Assembly: GCA_949300025.1 (NCBI GenBank)
Contig: CASGCS010000014.1
Location: 103,483-155,333, forward strand
Length of the DNA: 51,851 nt
Reading direction: 5' to 3'
Origin: an uncultured bacterium
GTDB lineage: Bacteria; Bacteroidota; Bacteroidia; Bacteroidales; UBA932
In this document: positions 36,699-46,421 of the stretch, piece by piece
Numbering within the stretch: position 1 is the first letter of the stretch
Layout: each line of letters opens with the position of its first letter
Translations under genes and position numbers: made by a program
Notes under the pieces: generated by a model
What the model saw: only the letters and a program-made list of their open reading frames with translations
The model's database searches: none
What the model was told of the DNA's origin: nothing

Positions 36699-36731
36699 TA
36701 TCTTTGCAGGGCCCATCATAAAGACGGGCCC
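36699..36731 (+). promoter_or_regulatory. parE -7 element and 5'-UTR hairpin
   Basis: TATCTTTG (36699-36706) fits the -7 consensus. Immediately after it GGGCCC (36709-36714) pairs with GGGCCC (36726-36731), an 11-base loop, placing a GC hairpin at the very 5' end of the parE mRNA. The same stem followed by TTTCC could instead end asd transcripts. Confidence 0.55.
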
Positions 36732-36742
36732 TTTCCGTAAAT

Positions 36743-38611
36743 ATGAGCGAAGAACCAAAGATTCACCAATACACAGAAGCTGATTTTGAGACGTTAAGCT
36801 GGAAAGACCATATCCGCCAGCGCCCGGGCATGTACATAGGCAAGCTTGGAGACGGGTCCAACCCTGACGACGGTATCTACGTGCTTTTCAAAGAGATTGT
36901 AGACAATGCCATAGATGAATTCATCATGGGTTATGGCAAGACCGTTGAAATTACCCTGCATGAGAATATGGTTACAGTCAGAGACTATGGCCGCGGAATA
37001 CCGTTCGGGAAACTTACCGAAGCAGTAAGCAAAATGAACACCGGCGCAAAATACGGCAGCGCCGCTTTCAAGAAATCGGTAGGTTTGAACGGAGTGGGCA
37101 CAAAGGCCGTAAATGCCACGTCCACCTATTTCTACATTCAGTCTTTCCGTGACGGTGAAAGCCGGTTCGCTTCATTTGAAAAGGGAGATTTGGTTGAAGA
37201 GGGAAGCCTCCCTTCCAATGAAAAGAACGGCACGCTGGTCAAATATGTGGCAGACCCCACGCTCTATGAAAACTACTCCTATAATATGGAGTACATAGAG
37301 ACAATGCTCAAAAACTATGCTTACCTCAACAGAGGGCTCTCCATAAAGTTCAACGGTACGGAGTACAAATCCAAGAACGGCCTGCTGGACCTTATAAACG
37401 ATTCACTCGTGGAGCCGCCCCTCTACCCTGCAGTCCACCTTGCGGGCGAAGACATAGAGGTGGCATTTACCCATGGTACTGAAAACGGTGAAAACATAAG
37501 TTCTTTCGTAAACGGGCAGAACACCATTCACGGAGGAACGCATCTTGCGGCATTCAGAGAGGGTTTTGCAAAGACTGTCAAAGAGTTCTATAAAAAGGAT
37601 TTCGACCCTAAAGACATAAGGCAGTCCATAATCGCGGCCATCAGCGTGAAGATAGAGGAGCCCTCCTTCTCAAACCAGACAAAGACTTTCCTCAACTCGA
37701 AAGACATAGCTCCGGGAAGCAATATAACTGTCAGGAACTTCATTGTAGATTTCCTTGCAAAAGAACTCGACAATTACCTGCACAAGAACCCCCAGATGGC
37801 AGACGCTCTGCTGAAGAAGATTATAGAAAGCGAAAAGGAGCGCAAAGCCATTTCCGGCATTCAGAAACTTGCACGCGAAAAGGCGAAAAAGGTGAGCCTG
37901 CACAACAAGAAACTCAGAGATTGCAGAATCCATTGCGGAGACAAAGACCCGCGCAGCCAGGAGACCATGATTTTCATAACAGAGGGTGACTCTGCAAGCG
38001 GTTCCATAACAAAGAGCCGCAACGCAAATACCCAGGCGGTATTCAGCCTGAGGGGAAAGCCGCTCAACTGCTACGGGCTGAGCAAGAAGGTCGTTTATGA
38101 AAACGACGAGTTCAACCTGCTTCAGGCCGCCCTCGACATAGAAGAGGATATTGAGAACCTGAGGTACAACAAGATTATCATTGCAACCGATGCAGATGTG
38201 GACGGCATGCACATAAGGCTGCTGCTGCTCACCTTCTTCCTCCAGTTTTTCCCCGAGGTCATAAGGCAGGGGCACCTTTACATATTGCAGGCGCCTCTTT
38301 TCAGGGTAAGGCGCAGAAAGAACAACAAGATGGAGACCTTCTACTGCTACTCCGACGAAGAGAAGGAGCGTACTGTAAAAAGACTGGGGAACGGCTGCGA
38401 AATAACCAGGTTCAAAGGTCTGGGAGAAATATCTGCGGAAGAGTTCGGCAAATTCATAGGTGACGACATAAAACTGGATGCCGTACGCCTTAGCCAGGAC
38501 GACTCCATCCCCGAACTCCTGGAGTTCTACATGGGCAAGAACACTCCCGAAAGGCAAACATTCATAAAAAACAACCTCCGTTCCGATTTGATATTGGAAG
38601 AACTGCTTTAG
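36743..38611 (+). CDS. parE: DNA topoisomerase IV subunit B
   Basis: 622 residues, shorter than GyrB and with the ParE layout. GHKL ATPase part ([26 protein letters not shown]), transducer, and TOPRIM ([16 protein letters not shown] near 412; [14 protein letters not shown] near 482). It decatenates replicated chromosomes with ParC, which is not adjacent here although the two often neighbour each other. Confidence 0.93.
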   Translation: MSEEPKIHQYTEADFETLSWKDHIRQRPGMYIGKLGDGSNPDDGIYVLFKEIVDNAIDEFIMGYGKTVEITLHENMVTVRDYGRGIPFGKLTEAVSKMNTGAKYGSAAFKKSVGLNGVGTKAVNATSTYFYIQSFRDGESRFASFEKGDLVEEGSLPSNEKNGTLVKYVADPTLYENYSYNMEYIETMLKNYAYLNRGLSIKFNGTEYKSKNGLLDLINDSLVEPPLYPAVHLAGEDIEVAFTHGTENGENISSFVNGQNTIHGGTHLAAFREGFAKTVKEFYKKDFDPKDIRQSIIAAISVKIEEPSFSNQTKTFLNSKDIAPGSNITVRNFIVDFLAKELDNYLHKNPQMADALLKKIIESEKERKAISGIQKLAREKAKKVSLHNKKLRDCRIHCGDKDPRSQETMIFITEGDSASGSITKSRNANTQAVFSLRGKPLNCYGLSKKVVYENDEFNLLQAALDIEEDIENLRYNKIIIATDADVDGMHIRLLLLTFFLQFFPEVIRQGHLYILQAPLFRVRRRKNNKMETFYCYSDEEKERTVKRLGNGCEITRFKGLGEISAEEFGKFIGDDIKLDAVRLSQDDSIPELLEFYMGKNTPERQTFIKNNLRSDLILEELL

Positions 38612-38613
38612 CA

Positions 38614-39159
38614 ATGAGACGAATCTGCAAATTCTTACTGAAACTGCTGGGCTGGAAGGCCATGGACGGCCGTGTTGAAGAAGACAAGGCCATTATTCTC
38701 GGCGTACCGCACACATCGGCATGGGACTTTCTAATCTCCTATCTCTTTTATACCTCAGTAGGCGGCAAGGCCTATATAATGATAAAGAAAGAGTTCTTTG
38801 TAGGCCCGCTCTCCCCGCTGCTCAAGGCTTTGGGAGGCATTCCTGTCGACCGCAAGAAAGGGGCGACAATCACCCTGCAGATGATTCACGCCATGAACAA
38901 TGCCAAAGTCATGCACCTTGCCATTGCACCGGAAGGGACAAGAAAGGCCACTACAAGATGGAAAACGGGATTCCACACAATCGCCAGAGCCTGCAACGTA
39001 CCTGTCTACCTCGGCTACTTCGACTGGAAAAGAAAAGAGGTGGGACGCGGTGTGAAGTTCACTCTTACAGACAACGTTCAGGAAGACCTGAAGCGGATAA
39101 GGCAGCATTATGCCGCAATGGACATGGAGGGAAGACACAAGGGAATGTACACTGCCTAA
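38614..39159 (+). CDS. PlsC-like lysophospholipid acyltransferase
   Basis: 181 residues. Acyltransferase box HTSAWDF (HxxxxD) near residues 32-38, GGIPVDR near 72, and IAPEGTRK near 106. This is the small soluble-looking type of 1-acylglycerol-phosphate acyltransferase. It starts two bases after parE and ends four bases inside the convergent nucleotidase gene. Substrate (phosphatidic acid synthesis or another lipid) is not certain. Confidence 0.85.
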   Translation: MRRICKFLLKLLGWKAMDGRVEEDKAIILGVPHTSAWDFLISYLFYTSVGGKAYIMIKKEFFVGPLSPLLKALGGIPVDRKKGATITLQMIHAMNNAKVMHLAIAPEGTRKATTRWKTGFHTIARACNVPVYLGYFDWKRKEVGRGVKFTLTDNVQEDLKRIRQHYAAMDMEGRHKGMYTA

Positions 39160-39992
39160 AACCAGATATCTATCCGTCCTACATATTCTCCCTTTTCACC
39201 GTCCTGGACGACAGTGACACTCTTTCCGACTCTGTTTTTATAGACTTTCTTTTCTGTAAGTCTGGTATGCGTATGCCCTCCCACTATTATATCCACATTC
39301 TCCGACATTTCCGCAATGTCAATATCTCCGGGGGAACTCTTGCTGCCGCCGTAATATCCGCAATGCGAGAGCAGCAGCACGAAATCGCACATTTTCTCGT
39401 TTTTCAACTCTGCAGCCAGCGCATTTACTGTATCTACAGGATTTATATATGAAAGCCCTTTGATATTGTTCTTGGCCACTATGCCTCCGATATCGGTAAG
39501 GGCACCTATGATGCCAATCTTCTTGCCGGCCTTTTCAACAATGGTGTACGGCTTTACAACACCCTCGAGCGGGGTATTTCCGAAATCGTAGTTGGCGCAG
39601 ACCGTCACAAAATCTGCATTCGAGAGCCTGCGCGCAAGTTCAGCCTGGCCGTTGTCGAACTCATGGTTGCCAAGACATGCAACATCGTATCCAAGGGCAT
39701 TCATAAGTTCAATCTCCACATCTCCCTTGAAAATAGAAAAATAAGGAGTTCCCTGGCTGAAGTCTCCCGCGTCGAGCAGCAGCACCCTGTCCGCCCCCAT
39801 CTCGCTGCGGACCGAGTTCACATAGGCCTCTCTCCTTTCGTAGCCTCCCAGCCCGGCCCCGTCACCGCTTGTCTGCGGAGTTATCTGGCTGTGGGTATCG
39901 TTAGTATGCAGTATCACAAGATCCTGGCCGTTGATGGCAACTGAGCCAATGGCCAGAAAAAACAAGACAAAATAGAGTTTCAATGTTTTCAT
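39156..39992 (-). CDS. 5'-nucleotidase, metallophosphatase half
   Basis: 278 residues with a signal peptide (MKTLKLYFVLFFLAIGSVAING). Metal ligands: LHTNDTHSQ, LDAGDFSQGTPYF, LGNHEFDNG, LLSHCGYYG and GGHTHTRL. This is only the catalytic metallophosphatase domain; the C-terminal substrate domain is encoded by the gene just upstream. The pair together equal one periplasmic UshA-type enzyme. One base separates the two genes. Confidence 0.92.
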   Translation of the reverse strand: MKTLKLYFVLFFLAIGSVAINGQDLVILHTNDTHSQITPQTSGDGAGLGGYERREAYVNSVRSEMGADRVLLLDAGDFSQGTPYFSIFKGDVEIELMNALGYDVACLGNHEFDNGQAELARRLSNADFVTVCANYDFGNTPLEGVVKPYTIVEKAGKKIGIIGALTDIGGIVAKNNIKGLSYINPVDTVNALAAELKNEKMCDFVLLLSHCGYYGGSKSSPGDIDIAEMSENVDIIVGGHTHTRLTEKKVYKNRVGKSVTVVQDGEKGEYVGRIDIWF

Positions 39993-39993
39993 G

Positions 39994-40776
39994 CTATTTT
40001 TCCTCCGCCTTTATTACCGCAACTCTTCCGTCTGTCCCGGCATCTATAACACGGCCTGCGGCTGTTTCATTCTTAATATATCCGGATATCATGTCACGAA
40101 GATAGGTTCCGGTGTCTATATAGCTGTCGCACTCCTTGAAAGCCTCCGCATTGCTGCCTCCAAACAGCAGAAAGTCTATTGTCGCGACCTTGTAGATTTT
40201 CTGATCGTCTATCGGGCTGCCTGCAACGAGCGCCTCCCTGACACTTTTGTTCTCAATGACAAGTTTGACTCCGCTGAGCGCCTCAACCCTCTCGCGCCTT
40301 GCGAAGTTTTCAAACAGTTCGCGCACATACCTGCCCTTCAGGTCGAGAATCACCACTTTGTTGTCGAACGGAAAAATAGACATTACATCATACGTAGAGA
40401 CCTCTCCGCCGGGCAGCGAGGCTCTTATTCCGCCAAAGTTGGTCATCGCCATATCTGCCTTTGCGCCGCTGTCTCCCGTACTTTCCCTAAGATACTCCGT
40501 TGCAAAGCCGAGCATTATATCTGCGGCAAGATTGGAAAGCGGGCTTTCTGGAGCATAACTTTCCATCTGTCCGGCGCTGCTGCCTATCGGTATCAGAAGA
40601 GAGTCTATCGTAGGGCTGTATTTGCCTATGATTTCCGCAGCCCTGCTCCCGGGGGCGTTCCAAGTGGAGTCCATTCTGACTCTGCTCCACTCCAGTCTGC
40701 TAAAATTCTGTCCGCTGCCGTTACATGAACATATAATGGCGAACAGCAGAAAAAATAAGGGGGAAAACTTTTTCAT
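39994..40776 (-). CDS. 5'-nucleotidase, C-terminal substrate-binding half (lipoprotein)
   Basis: 260 residues. Lipobox IICSC. The body is the 5_nucleotid_C domain, with MTNFGGIRASLPGGEVSTYDVMSIFPFDNKVV, and lacks all metallophosphatase motifs. It should supply the adenine/substrate pocket to the catalytic half at 39156; the lipid anchor would hold the complex at the membrane. Split organisation is seen in other Bacteroidota. Confidence 0.9.
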   Translation of the reverse strand: MKKFSPLFFLLFAIICSCNGSGQNFSRLEWSRVRMDSTWNAPGSRAAEIIGKYSPTIDSLLIPIGSSAGQMESYAPESPLSNLAADIMLGFATEYLRESTGDSGAKADMAMTNFGGIRASLPGGEVSTYDVMSIFPFDNKVVILDLKGRYVRELFENFARRERVEALSGVKLVIENKSVREALVAGSPIDDQKIYKVATIDFLLFGGSNAEAFKECDSYIDTGTYLRDMISGYIKNETAAGRVIDAGTDGRVAVIKAEEK

Positions 40777-40791
40777 ATTGTCTGAGATTCT

Positions 40792-42168
40792 TTAATCCTT
40801 ATATCTTAACCATTTCGACAGGTCTTTCCATGAAGCCTTCTTGCCGTACATCAATATTCCTATCCTGTATATCCTGCCCGATATGTATGTAAGCAGAAGG
40901 AATGTGACTACAAGAAGCGATATGGAGAGCAGCAGTTCCCAAAACGGGACGCCGTATGCTATTCTGGCCATCATGACCATCGGTGAAGTAAACGGTATAA
41001 TGGAAGCCCAGAAAGAGAGAGAACTGTCGGGGTACTGGAATGTATGCAACATTATAAAGAGTCCCACAATAAGCGGAACGGTTATGGGCAATGAAAGCTG
41101 CTGCGTGTCGGCCTCGTTGTCTACCGCAGACCCCACTGCCGCAAACATGCCTGAATAGAGCAGGTAACCCAGCAGGAAATAGACAAGGAAACAGACGATT
41201 ATCTGCGTGAAATTTATGCTGGAAAGCGCGTTGATAAAACTTTCGGCACCTGACTCGGCCTCTGCGGCAGGCATGGCGGCGGTAACCGCATCCATCTCCA
41301 CACCGCTGCCCTCCATTATGGCGGAAACCTGGTCTGTCTGCGCGGCGGCACCCTGCATTATCTCCTCAGGCCCGAAAAGCGGAACGGCTATGGAAACCAG
41401 TGCGAGAGTGAGCACTATCCATATCAGGAACTGTGTAAGCCCGACAGCCGCCACACCGATTATCTTGCCCATCATAAGCTGGAAAGGCTTTACAGAAGAG
41501 ACTATAACTTCCACTATGCGGTTCGACTTTTCGTCTATGACACTGCGCATGACCATGCCTCCGAACATGAAGATGAACATGTAGATCAGAAAACTTGCGA
41601 CATAGCCTATAACCATGTAAATCTCCACCTTGGACGCCTTCTCGCCCTCAGGTGAATCGTCAACCAGGAAGGTATTCACCCTCACTTCTGGCTTTATATC
41701 CTCCACAATCCTGTCAAGTCCGGGAATATTGTAGGCTGCAAGCTTGTTGGCCTCCACGGCATCTTCGGCCATTCTTCTTATCCGGCTCTGATTATCTGCA
41801 TTTATCTGTTTTTCCGAGTATAGCGACAGTGTCACGTTTCTGTTGCTGTCCAGCGGAGATATGCTCAGGACTGCAAGCGACTCGTCTCTGCGGGCCATGG
41901 CCTTCAGGGTATCGAGACTTATGCCTGAAGCATCTTCAAACATAAGGGTCTCTCCGTTTTCGAGATAGGGCATCACTATTCCGGAATTGTCTGAAACCTT
42001 TATGTCAAGTCTGTTTCCATCTTCTGAATAGGCCGCGATGAGCATCGGAACCACAAAGATTGCAGCCATAAGTATGGGGGCGAATATGGTGGTGAGTATA
42101 AAGGACTTTTTCTTTACCCTTATTGCATACTCCCTTGATATTATTACCGATATTTTGTTTTTTCCCAT
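40792..42168 (-). CDS. ABC-2 type exporter permease (NatB-like)
   Basis: 458 residues. One N-terminal membrane segment (FILTTIFAPILMAAIFVVPML, about 24-44), a large extracytoplasmic domain (about 45-180), then five to six helices (about 185-440) with MRSVIDEKSNRIVEVIVSSVKPFQLMMGKIIGVAAVGL, the conserved ABC-2 element. Resembles NatB/YhaP sodium or peptide exporters; cargo unknown. Eight bases after natA-like ATPase. Confidence 0.88.
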   Translation of the reverse strand: MGKNKISVIISREYAIRVKKKSFILTTIFAPILMAAIFVVPMLIAAYSEDGNRLDIKVSDNSGIVMPYLENGETLMFEDASGISLDTLKAMARRDESLAVLSISPLDSNRNVTLSLYSEKQINADNQSRIRRMAEDAVEANKLAAYNIPGLDRIVEDIKPEVRVNTFLVDDSPEGEKASKVEIYMVIGYVASFLIYMFIFMFGGMVMRSVIDEKSNRIVEVIVSSVKPFQLMMGKIIGVAAVGLTQFLIWIVLTLALVSIAVPLFGPEEIMQGAAAQTDQVSAIMEGSGVEMDAVTAAMPAAEAESGAESFINALSSINFTQIIVCFLVYFLLGYLLYSGMFAAVGSAVDNEADTQQLSLPITVPLIVGLFIMLHTFQYPDSSLSFWASIIPFTSPMVMMARIAYGVPFWELLLSISLLVVTFLLLTYISGRIYRIGILMYGKKASWKDLSKWLRYKD

Positions 42169-42176
42169 GATTCTCG

Positions 42177-43109
42177 CTATTGGTTGTTGTTTGTGACAAG
42201 TTTGATGAATATATCCTCCATACGCGGTATGAGTTCACGGAATGAGACCACCTCTGCGGCATTCACCAATGGCTTGAGGACCTGAGAATTGTTCTCCGCC
42301 TGCCTGACATCCAGAACCGCGACGCGGGAGCCGTCCTTTTCGGGGTTGTCTGAAACTATGGAGAAGGGAAGAGCCTTCCCGTCGAAAAGAGTCTGAAGCG
42401 GCGAGTCTGCTCTGTAAACCAGTTCCACATGGTTGTTGCCGTACATGCGGCGAATCTGCTCCACATTGCCGTGTGCTATGAGATTCGATTTGTTTATCAG
42501 CGCTATATTGTCGCAAAGTTCCTCCACGCTCTCCATATTGTGGGTGGAAAGGAGGATTGTGGTTCCCTCATCGCGCATACGAAGTATCTCGGAACGTATG
42601 AGACTTGCATTCACAGGGTCGAATCCTGAAAAAGGCTCATCCAGAATAAGGAGTTTGGGTTTATGCAATACGGTTATTATAAACTGCACCTTCTGGGCCA
42701 TGCCCTTTGAAAGTTCCTCCACCTTTTTGTTCCACCAGGCCTCGATTCCGAACTTTACGAACCACTCCTTGAGCAGCCTTACGGCATCGTTGCGGCTCAG
42801 CCCTTTCAGTCTGGCCAGATAGACGGCCTGTTCCCCTACCTTCATTTTCTTATACAGCCCCCTCTCTTCCGGGAGATAGCCTATCTGCTCTGTATCGAGA
42901 GGCTCCATGCTCCTGCCGTTGAAGATTATCTCCCCGCTGTCGGGCATCGTTATCCTGTTCAGAATTCTTATAAGCGTGGTCTTGCCGGCTCCGTTGGGGC
43001 CCAGCAGTCCGAATATCTTTCCTTGGGGAATATCTATGCTTACGGAATTAAGAGCAGTGTAATCGCCAAATTTTTTGGTAATATTCAAACACTTGATAAG
43101 TTCCATCAT
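42177..43109 (-). CDS. ABC transporter ATP-binding protein (NatA-like)
   Basis: 310 residues (or 309 from the second ATG at 43106). Walker A GPNGAGKTT, signature ELSKGMAQKVQ, Walker B LLILDEPFSGFDPVN and H-loop STHNM are all present. The C-terminal extension (about 215-310) is typical of exporters paired with ABC-2 permeases. A -7 element (43142-43149) suggests its own promoter in the gap from the helix-hairpin-helix gene. Confidence 0.92.
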   Translation of the reverse strand: MMELIKCLNITKKFGDYTALNSVSIDIPQGKIFGLLGPNGAGKTTLIRILNRITMPDSGEIIFNGRSMEPLDTEQIGYLPEERGLYKKMKVGEQAVYLARLKGLSRNDAVRLLKEWFVKFGIEAWWNKKVEELSKGMAQKVQFIITVLHKPKLLILDEPFSGFDPVNASLIRSEILRMRDEGTTILLSTHNMESVEELCDNIALINKSNLIAHGNVEQIRRMYGNNHVELVYRADSPLQTLFDGKALPFSIVSDNPEKDGSRVAVLDVRQAENNSQVLKPLVNAAEVVSFRELIPRMEDIFIKLVTNNNQ

Positions 43110-43141
43110 TGCTCTCGGCTTGCTGTTTATTTATCAGGCCG

Positions 43142-43149
43142 CAAATTTA
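43142..43149 (-). promoter_or_regulatory. -7 element before the NatA-like gene
   Basis: TAAATTTG on the minus strand, 33 bases upstream of the ATG. Confidence 0.5.
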
Positions 43150-43152
43150 CTA

Positions 43153-44112
43153 TTATTTTTCAATTATGTAATGCCTGAGGGCCTCTCTTGTCTGTGGTGT
43201 AAGCAGTCTCTCCCTTTCAAGATTTTCCAGCGTACAGTATTCAGCCCCGAAACGCTGTCTGAGCAGCAGGATTCCGCGTGCAGTATACGGGCCGATATAT
43301 GGATGGGCAGAAAGAAAACGGCGTGAAGCGGTATCGAGAGAAAATTTACGTATCATAGAGGTATCGGCTACCACGTTCTCCTTGAATCCGAGATACCGTG
43401 CGCTGTCAATCCCGCGTATCTCCATCAACTGTTCCGGAGTATAGAAATTGCCTATCCGTTCCCTGTACGCAATTATCTTTTCTGCATAATAGCCGCCTAT
43501 CCCATACAGTTTTACCAGTTCGGCGCTGTCGGCTCCGTTAAGTTCCACAAGCAACTCCGGAGGGCTCCACCTTATCCTTTCCGCAGCGGAATCCCGGCGG
43601 AAAGCCTTTTTCGGGCCGTGCTCTTCCGCTCCTTCATGCCTTTTCACGGGCCTTCTCTTTCCGGCAGACGCTTCACTTGCCGTACTGCCGCTTCCGGTAC
43701 GTCCGGAAGGAACTGTTATATAGTCCTGCAGACGCTCATACATCCGGGCGGAAACGGAATAAATCTTTGCAAAATCCTCCTTTCTGCGGAAGACTCCTCC
43801 TTTTTCCCTGTAATTGAGTACAACCTGAGCCTGCCCCGGAGTAAAGCCGAGAAGCACAAGACTGTCTGCACTTATGGTATTCGGATTGAATCTGAACAGC
43901 GTATCCGCCTTTGAAACCATTCTCTCCGGCCTTTCAGCATCGGGAGCCCTCTCTTCCTCCGGTTTTCTTGTCAGAAAGACTGTGAGCTGGAAAAGCAGCA
44001 ACGCCCCCATCAAAATCGTTATGCCTATGGCCCTGCTCTTTGTCAGGCCATCCTTCCCGTAATAACGCTCCCGGTCATTCTCCCTCTCCGGGCTCTTCTC
44101 TCTCCCCGTCAT
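43153..44112 (-). CDS. Membrane-anchored helix-hairpin-helix protein (ComEA-like)
   Basis: 319 residues. One N-terminal membrane helix (about 29-48), then several helix-hairpin-helix repeats: DSLVLLGFTPGQAQVVLNYREKGGVFRRKEDFAKIYSV, DSAELVKLYGIGGYYAEKIIAYRERIGNFYTPEQLMEIRGI and YIGPYTARGILLLRQRFGAEYCTLENL. A basic, low-complexity linker (about 135-170) separates them. ComEA-type proteins bind incoming DNA outside the membrane. The ATG lies 38 bases inside rsmI; a later ATG at 44010 would remove the cytoplasmic tail. Confidence 0.8.
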   Translation of the reverse strand: MTGREKSPERENDRERYYGKDGLTKSRAIGITILMGALLLFQLTVFLTRKPEEERAPDAERPERMVSKADTLFRFNPNTISADSLVLLGFTPGQAQVVLNYREKGGVFRRKEDFAKIYSVSARMYERLQDYITVPSGRTGSGSTASEASAGKRRPVKRHEGAEEHGPKKAFRRDSAAERIRWSPPELLVELNGADSAELVKLYGIGGYYAEKIIAYRERIGNFYTPEQLMEIRGIDSARYLGFKENVVADTSMIRKFSLDTASRRFLSAHPYIGPYTARGILLLRQRFGAEYCTLENLERERLLTPQTREALRHYIIEK

Positions 44113-44782
44113 ACTCCTTCCCCGCTATTACAATTACTATTTCTCCCTTTGGTTGATGGGCTGAATACCACTCATGAAGTTCTCCGACAGTTCCCCGTCT
44201 GCACTCCTCATGAAGTTTTGAGATTTCGCGGCACACCGCCGCCTGCCTTGCGCTTCCAAAAACCTCCGCCATCTGCCCGAGTGTCTTCACAAGCCTGTAT
44301 GGAGACTCATAGAGTATTGCAGTGCAATCCATTTGTGCAATCTCCATCAATCTTGTCTGCCGCCCTTTCTTTACAGGCAAAAAACCCATGAAGCAGAACT
44401 TGTCGCTCGGATAGCCCGAATTTACAAGCGCCGGCACAAAAGCCGTAGCCCCCGGAAGCGTCTCAACCTCTATTCTGGCACGCAGACAGCTGCGTACAAG
44501 ATAGAAACCGGGGTCTGAAATGCCCGGAGTCCCTGCATCCGAGACAAGCGCGACATTCATTCCCGAGAGAATCTTTTCACACACAGCCGCAGAACTTTTA
44601 TGTTCGTTGAATTTATGGTGACTCTCCATTTTGGTGTGAATGTCGTACCTGTTAAGCAGCACAGAACTGGTCCGCGTGTCTTCGGCCAGGATAAGGTCAA
44701 CCTCTTTCAAGACCCTTATGGCTCTCAACGTTATATCTTCAAGATTCCCGACAGGTGTCGGAACTACATAAAGTTTCCCCAT
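44075..44782 (-). CDS. rsmI: 16S rRNA 2'-O-ribose C1402 methyltransferase
   Basis: 235 residues. MGKLYVVPTPVGNLEDITLRAIRVLKEVDLILAEDTRTS is the strong RsmI signature, then ALVSDAGTPGISDPG (SAM site) and CFMGFLPVKKGRQ. It 2'-O-methylates C1402 in the decoding centre. It overlaps the next gene by 38 bases. Confidence 0.95.
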   Translation of the reverse strand: MGKLYVVPTPVGNLEDITLRAIRVLKEVDLILAEDTRTSSVLLNRYDIHTKMESHHKFNEHKSSAAVCEKILSGMNVALVSDAGTPGISDPGFYLVRSCLRARIEVETLPGATAFVPALVNSGYPSDKFCFMGFLPVKKGRQTRLMEIAQMDCTAILYESPYRLVKTLGQMAEVFGSARQAAVCREISKLHEECRRGTVGELHEWYSAHQPKGEIVIVIAGKEYDGEREEPGEGE

Positions 44783-44797
44783 TGCAACTCCCCCGCT

Positions 44798-45760
44798 CTA
44801 ACTGAATTTTCTTCTCACTGTCATGTAAAACCTGTAGACCTCGTCGCTTAGCTCGTCCCACTGAGGGAAACGGGCTCTTATATATACCAGTGCCTCCTTG
44901 AAGGAATCCAGCCGGTTAAGGTCATCTATGGTGCGCTTGAAGAGCAGTTCCGCTTCGTGAAGGTTTCCGTTTACGTTGAAAAGTTCCCTTACAAACTCGT
45001 AACGGTCATTTATGCCTATTCCGTCGTAGATATTGTCTATATGCGACGCCGGATAATCTACCTCCCAGTCATACCAGTCTGCACGGGCGGCATCGTTTAC
45101 AATTTCTGGAGCCTCATCTTCATTTTCCTGACAGGCAGACCATTCGCCGGCTGCTTCCACCGCCTCGGCCTCTTCCGCCGCAATTTCCACACTATGCTCC
45201 AGTTCCGCATCTTCCTCCTCTTTAACTTTCACCTCTTCACTCCCGTCTTCCTCGTATTCTCCATCTCCCTCATTTCCATCTTCCTCATTCTCCGCGCCCT
45301 CTGCATATTCAGCCTTCACCTCTTCTATTTCCTCCTCTTCCATTTCCATCTCTTCCATCTCCTCCTTTTCCATCTCCGGCAGCCCGGTCTCATCCATTTC
45401 CGGATTCAGAGCCCTCTCCTCAACTTCTTTTACCGCATTTTCTTCAACTTCATCCTCTTCACCGCAGGCATCGCTGTCGGCTTCGTTGCAATCCTCAACC
45501 TTCTCAGGAGAGTTCCCGCCTTCGGTCTGCCCGCTCAAACAGGCAGGGTCATTGCCCATGAAAGCAACTTCTCCTCCGGAAGAAAGAACGCTCCCTTCAA
45601 AATCAGTCTCTTCAATTTCACGGGCACTGTCGGCGGCCTTCATTTCACATACCCTCTCCAGCTCGTTCAGCCTCCGCTCCATAGATTCCACCTTTGCGAA
45701 AAGCCTTTCCAGAGAGTCTGTCAGGCTGCGTCTTATATCCTGTAAACTGTCCTGTTCCAT
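44798..45760 (-). CDS. Acidic Glu-rich protein with conserved C-terminal domain
   Basis: 320 residues from the ATG at 45760; the longer frame begins with TTG inside the promoter. N terminus is a short coiled coil ([33 protein letters not shown], about 4-36). Residues about 80-220 are a very acidic, low-complexity stretch dominated by Glu. The last 85 residues ([48 protein letters not shown] ... FYMTVRRKF) form a compact domain found in unnamed Bacteroidota proteins. Function unknown; the layout suggests a scaffold with a disordered spacer. Divergent from tdk. Confidence 0.75.
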   Translation of the reverse strand: MEQDSLQDIRRSLTDSLERLFAKVESMERRLNELERVCEMKAADSAREIEETDFEGSVLSSGGEVAFMGNDPACLSGQTEGGNSPEKVEDCNEADSDACGEEDEVEENAVKEVEERALNPEMDETGLPEMEKEEMEEMEMEEEEIEEVKAEYAEGAENEEDGNEGDGEYEEDGSEEVKVKEEEDAELEHSVEIAAEEAEAVEAAGEWSACQENEDEAPEIVNDAARADWYDWEVDYPASHIDNIYDGIGINDRYEFVRELFNVNGNLHEAELLFKRTIDDLNRLDSFKEALVYIRARFPQWDELSDEVYRFYMTVRRKFS

Positions 45761-45778
45761 ATCGATTGGTTTTGAGGA

Positions 45779-45786
45779 CAAATTTA
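45779..45786 (-). promoter_or_regulatory. -7 element of the acidic-protein gene
   Basis: TAAATTTG on the minus strand, 18 bases upstream of the ATG at 45760. It covers the TTG at 45781 and so excludes that start. Confidence 0.6.
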
Positions 45787-45800
45787 ATACTAATTTTTAT

Positions 45801-45808
45801 TACATTTG
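45801..45808 (+). promoter_or_regulatory. -7 element of tdk
   Basis: TACATTTG, 22 bases before the ATG. It lies back to back with the promoter of the acidic-protein gene. Confidence 0.6.
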
Positions 45809-45830
45809 CTCCCCGATAACCCCCGGAACT

Positions 45831-46421
45831 ATGTTTTTAGAGAGCAGCAACAGAGCAGGCCGGATAGAAGTAATCTGCGGTTCCATGTTTTCAGGCAAGA
45901 CCGAAGAACTGATACGGAGATTGAAAAGGGCCAAATTCGCCAATCTGAAGGTTGAAATATTCAAGCCTTCGATAGATACAAGATACTCCAAGGAGCAGGT
46001 TATCTCACACGACTCCAACGCAATACTTTCAACTCCTGTAGACTCGTCGGAGAGCATTCTGCTCCTGGCGCAGGATGTAAACGTGATTGGAATAGACGAA
46101 GTGCAGTTTTTCGATAAAAACATAGTTGAGGTCTGTGTAAGACTGGCGGAAAACGGCATAAGGGTCATTTGCGCCGGACTCGACATGGACTATACCGGCA
46201 GGCCGTTCGGCCCGATGCCTGCACTGATGGCCGTGGCGGAAAATGTAACGAAGGTGCATGCAATATGCGTAAGATGCGGCGAACTTGCACAGTTCTCGCA
46301 CAGGCTTACACACAGCAGCAAACTGGTGGAATTGGGAGAGAAGGAGAGTTATGAACCCCTCTGCCGCCGCTGCTTCAACAATGTGACAGCATCGGAGGCC
46401 GCGCAGGGTTCCGCTAAGTAA
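45831..46421 (+). CDS. tdk: Thymidine kinase (type II)
   Basis: 196 residues from the ATG at 45831, chosen from the -7 element at 45801 and the family start; the same frame is open further upstream but antisense to another gene. P-loop [11 protein letters not shown] (16-26), [28 protein letters not shown] lasso region and zinc cysteines (CVRCGE and CRRC). It phosphorylates thymidine for salvage. Its last eight bases overlap the convergent folE. Confidence 0.96.
   Translation: MFLESSNRAGRIEVICGSMFSGKTEELIRRLKRAKFANLKVEIFKPSIDTRYSKEQVISHDSNAILSTPVDSSESILLLAQDVNVIGIDEVQFFDKNIVEVCVRLAENGIRVICAGLDMDYTGRPFGPMPALMAVAENVTKVHAICVRCGELAQFSHRLTHSSKLVELGEKESYEPLCRRCFNNVTASEAAQGSAK

Noticed and set aside
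37670..38614. 314-residue open frame on the minus strand over parE
   Set aside because: It is the complement of a strongly conserved gene, has no recognisable domain and no promoter or start context.
44957..45745. 262-residue plus-strand frame rich in Leu/Phe, looks like a membrane protein
   Set aside because: It is the complement of the Glu-rich stretch (GAG/GAA read as CTC/TTC), so the hydrophobicity is an artefact.
45486..45830. N-terminal extension of tdk
   Set aside because: The frame is open but antisense to the acidic gene and upstream of the tdk -7 element; the family starts at 45831.
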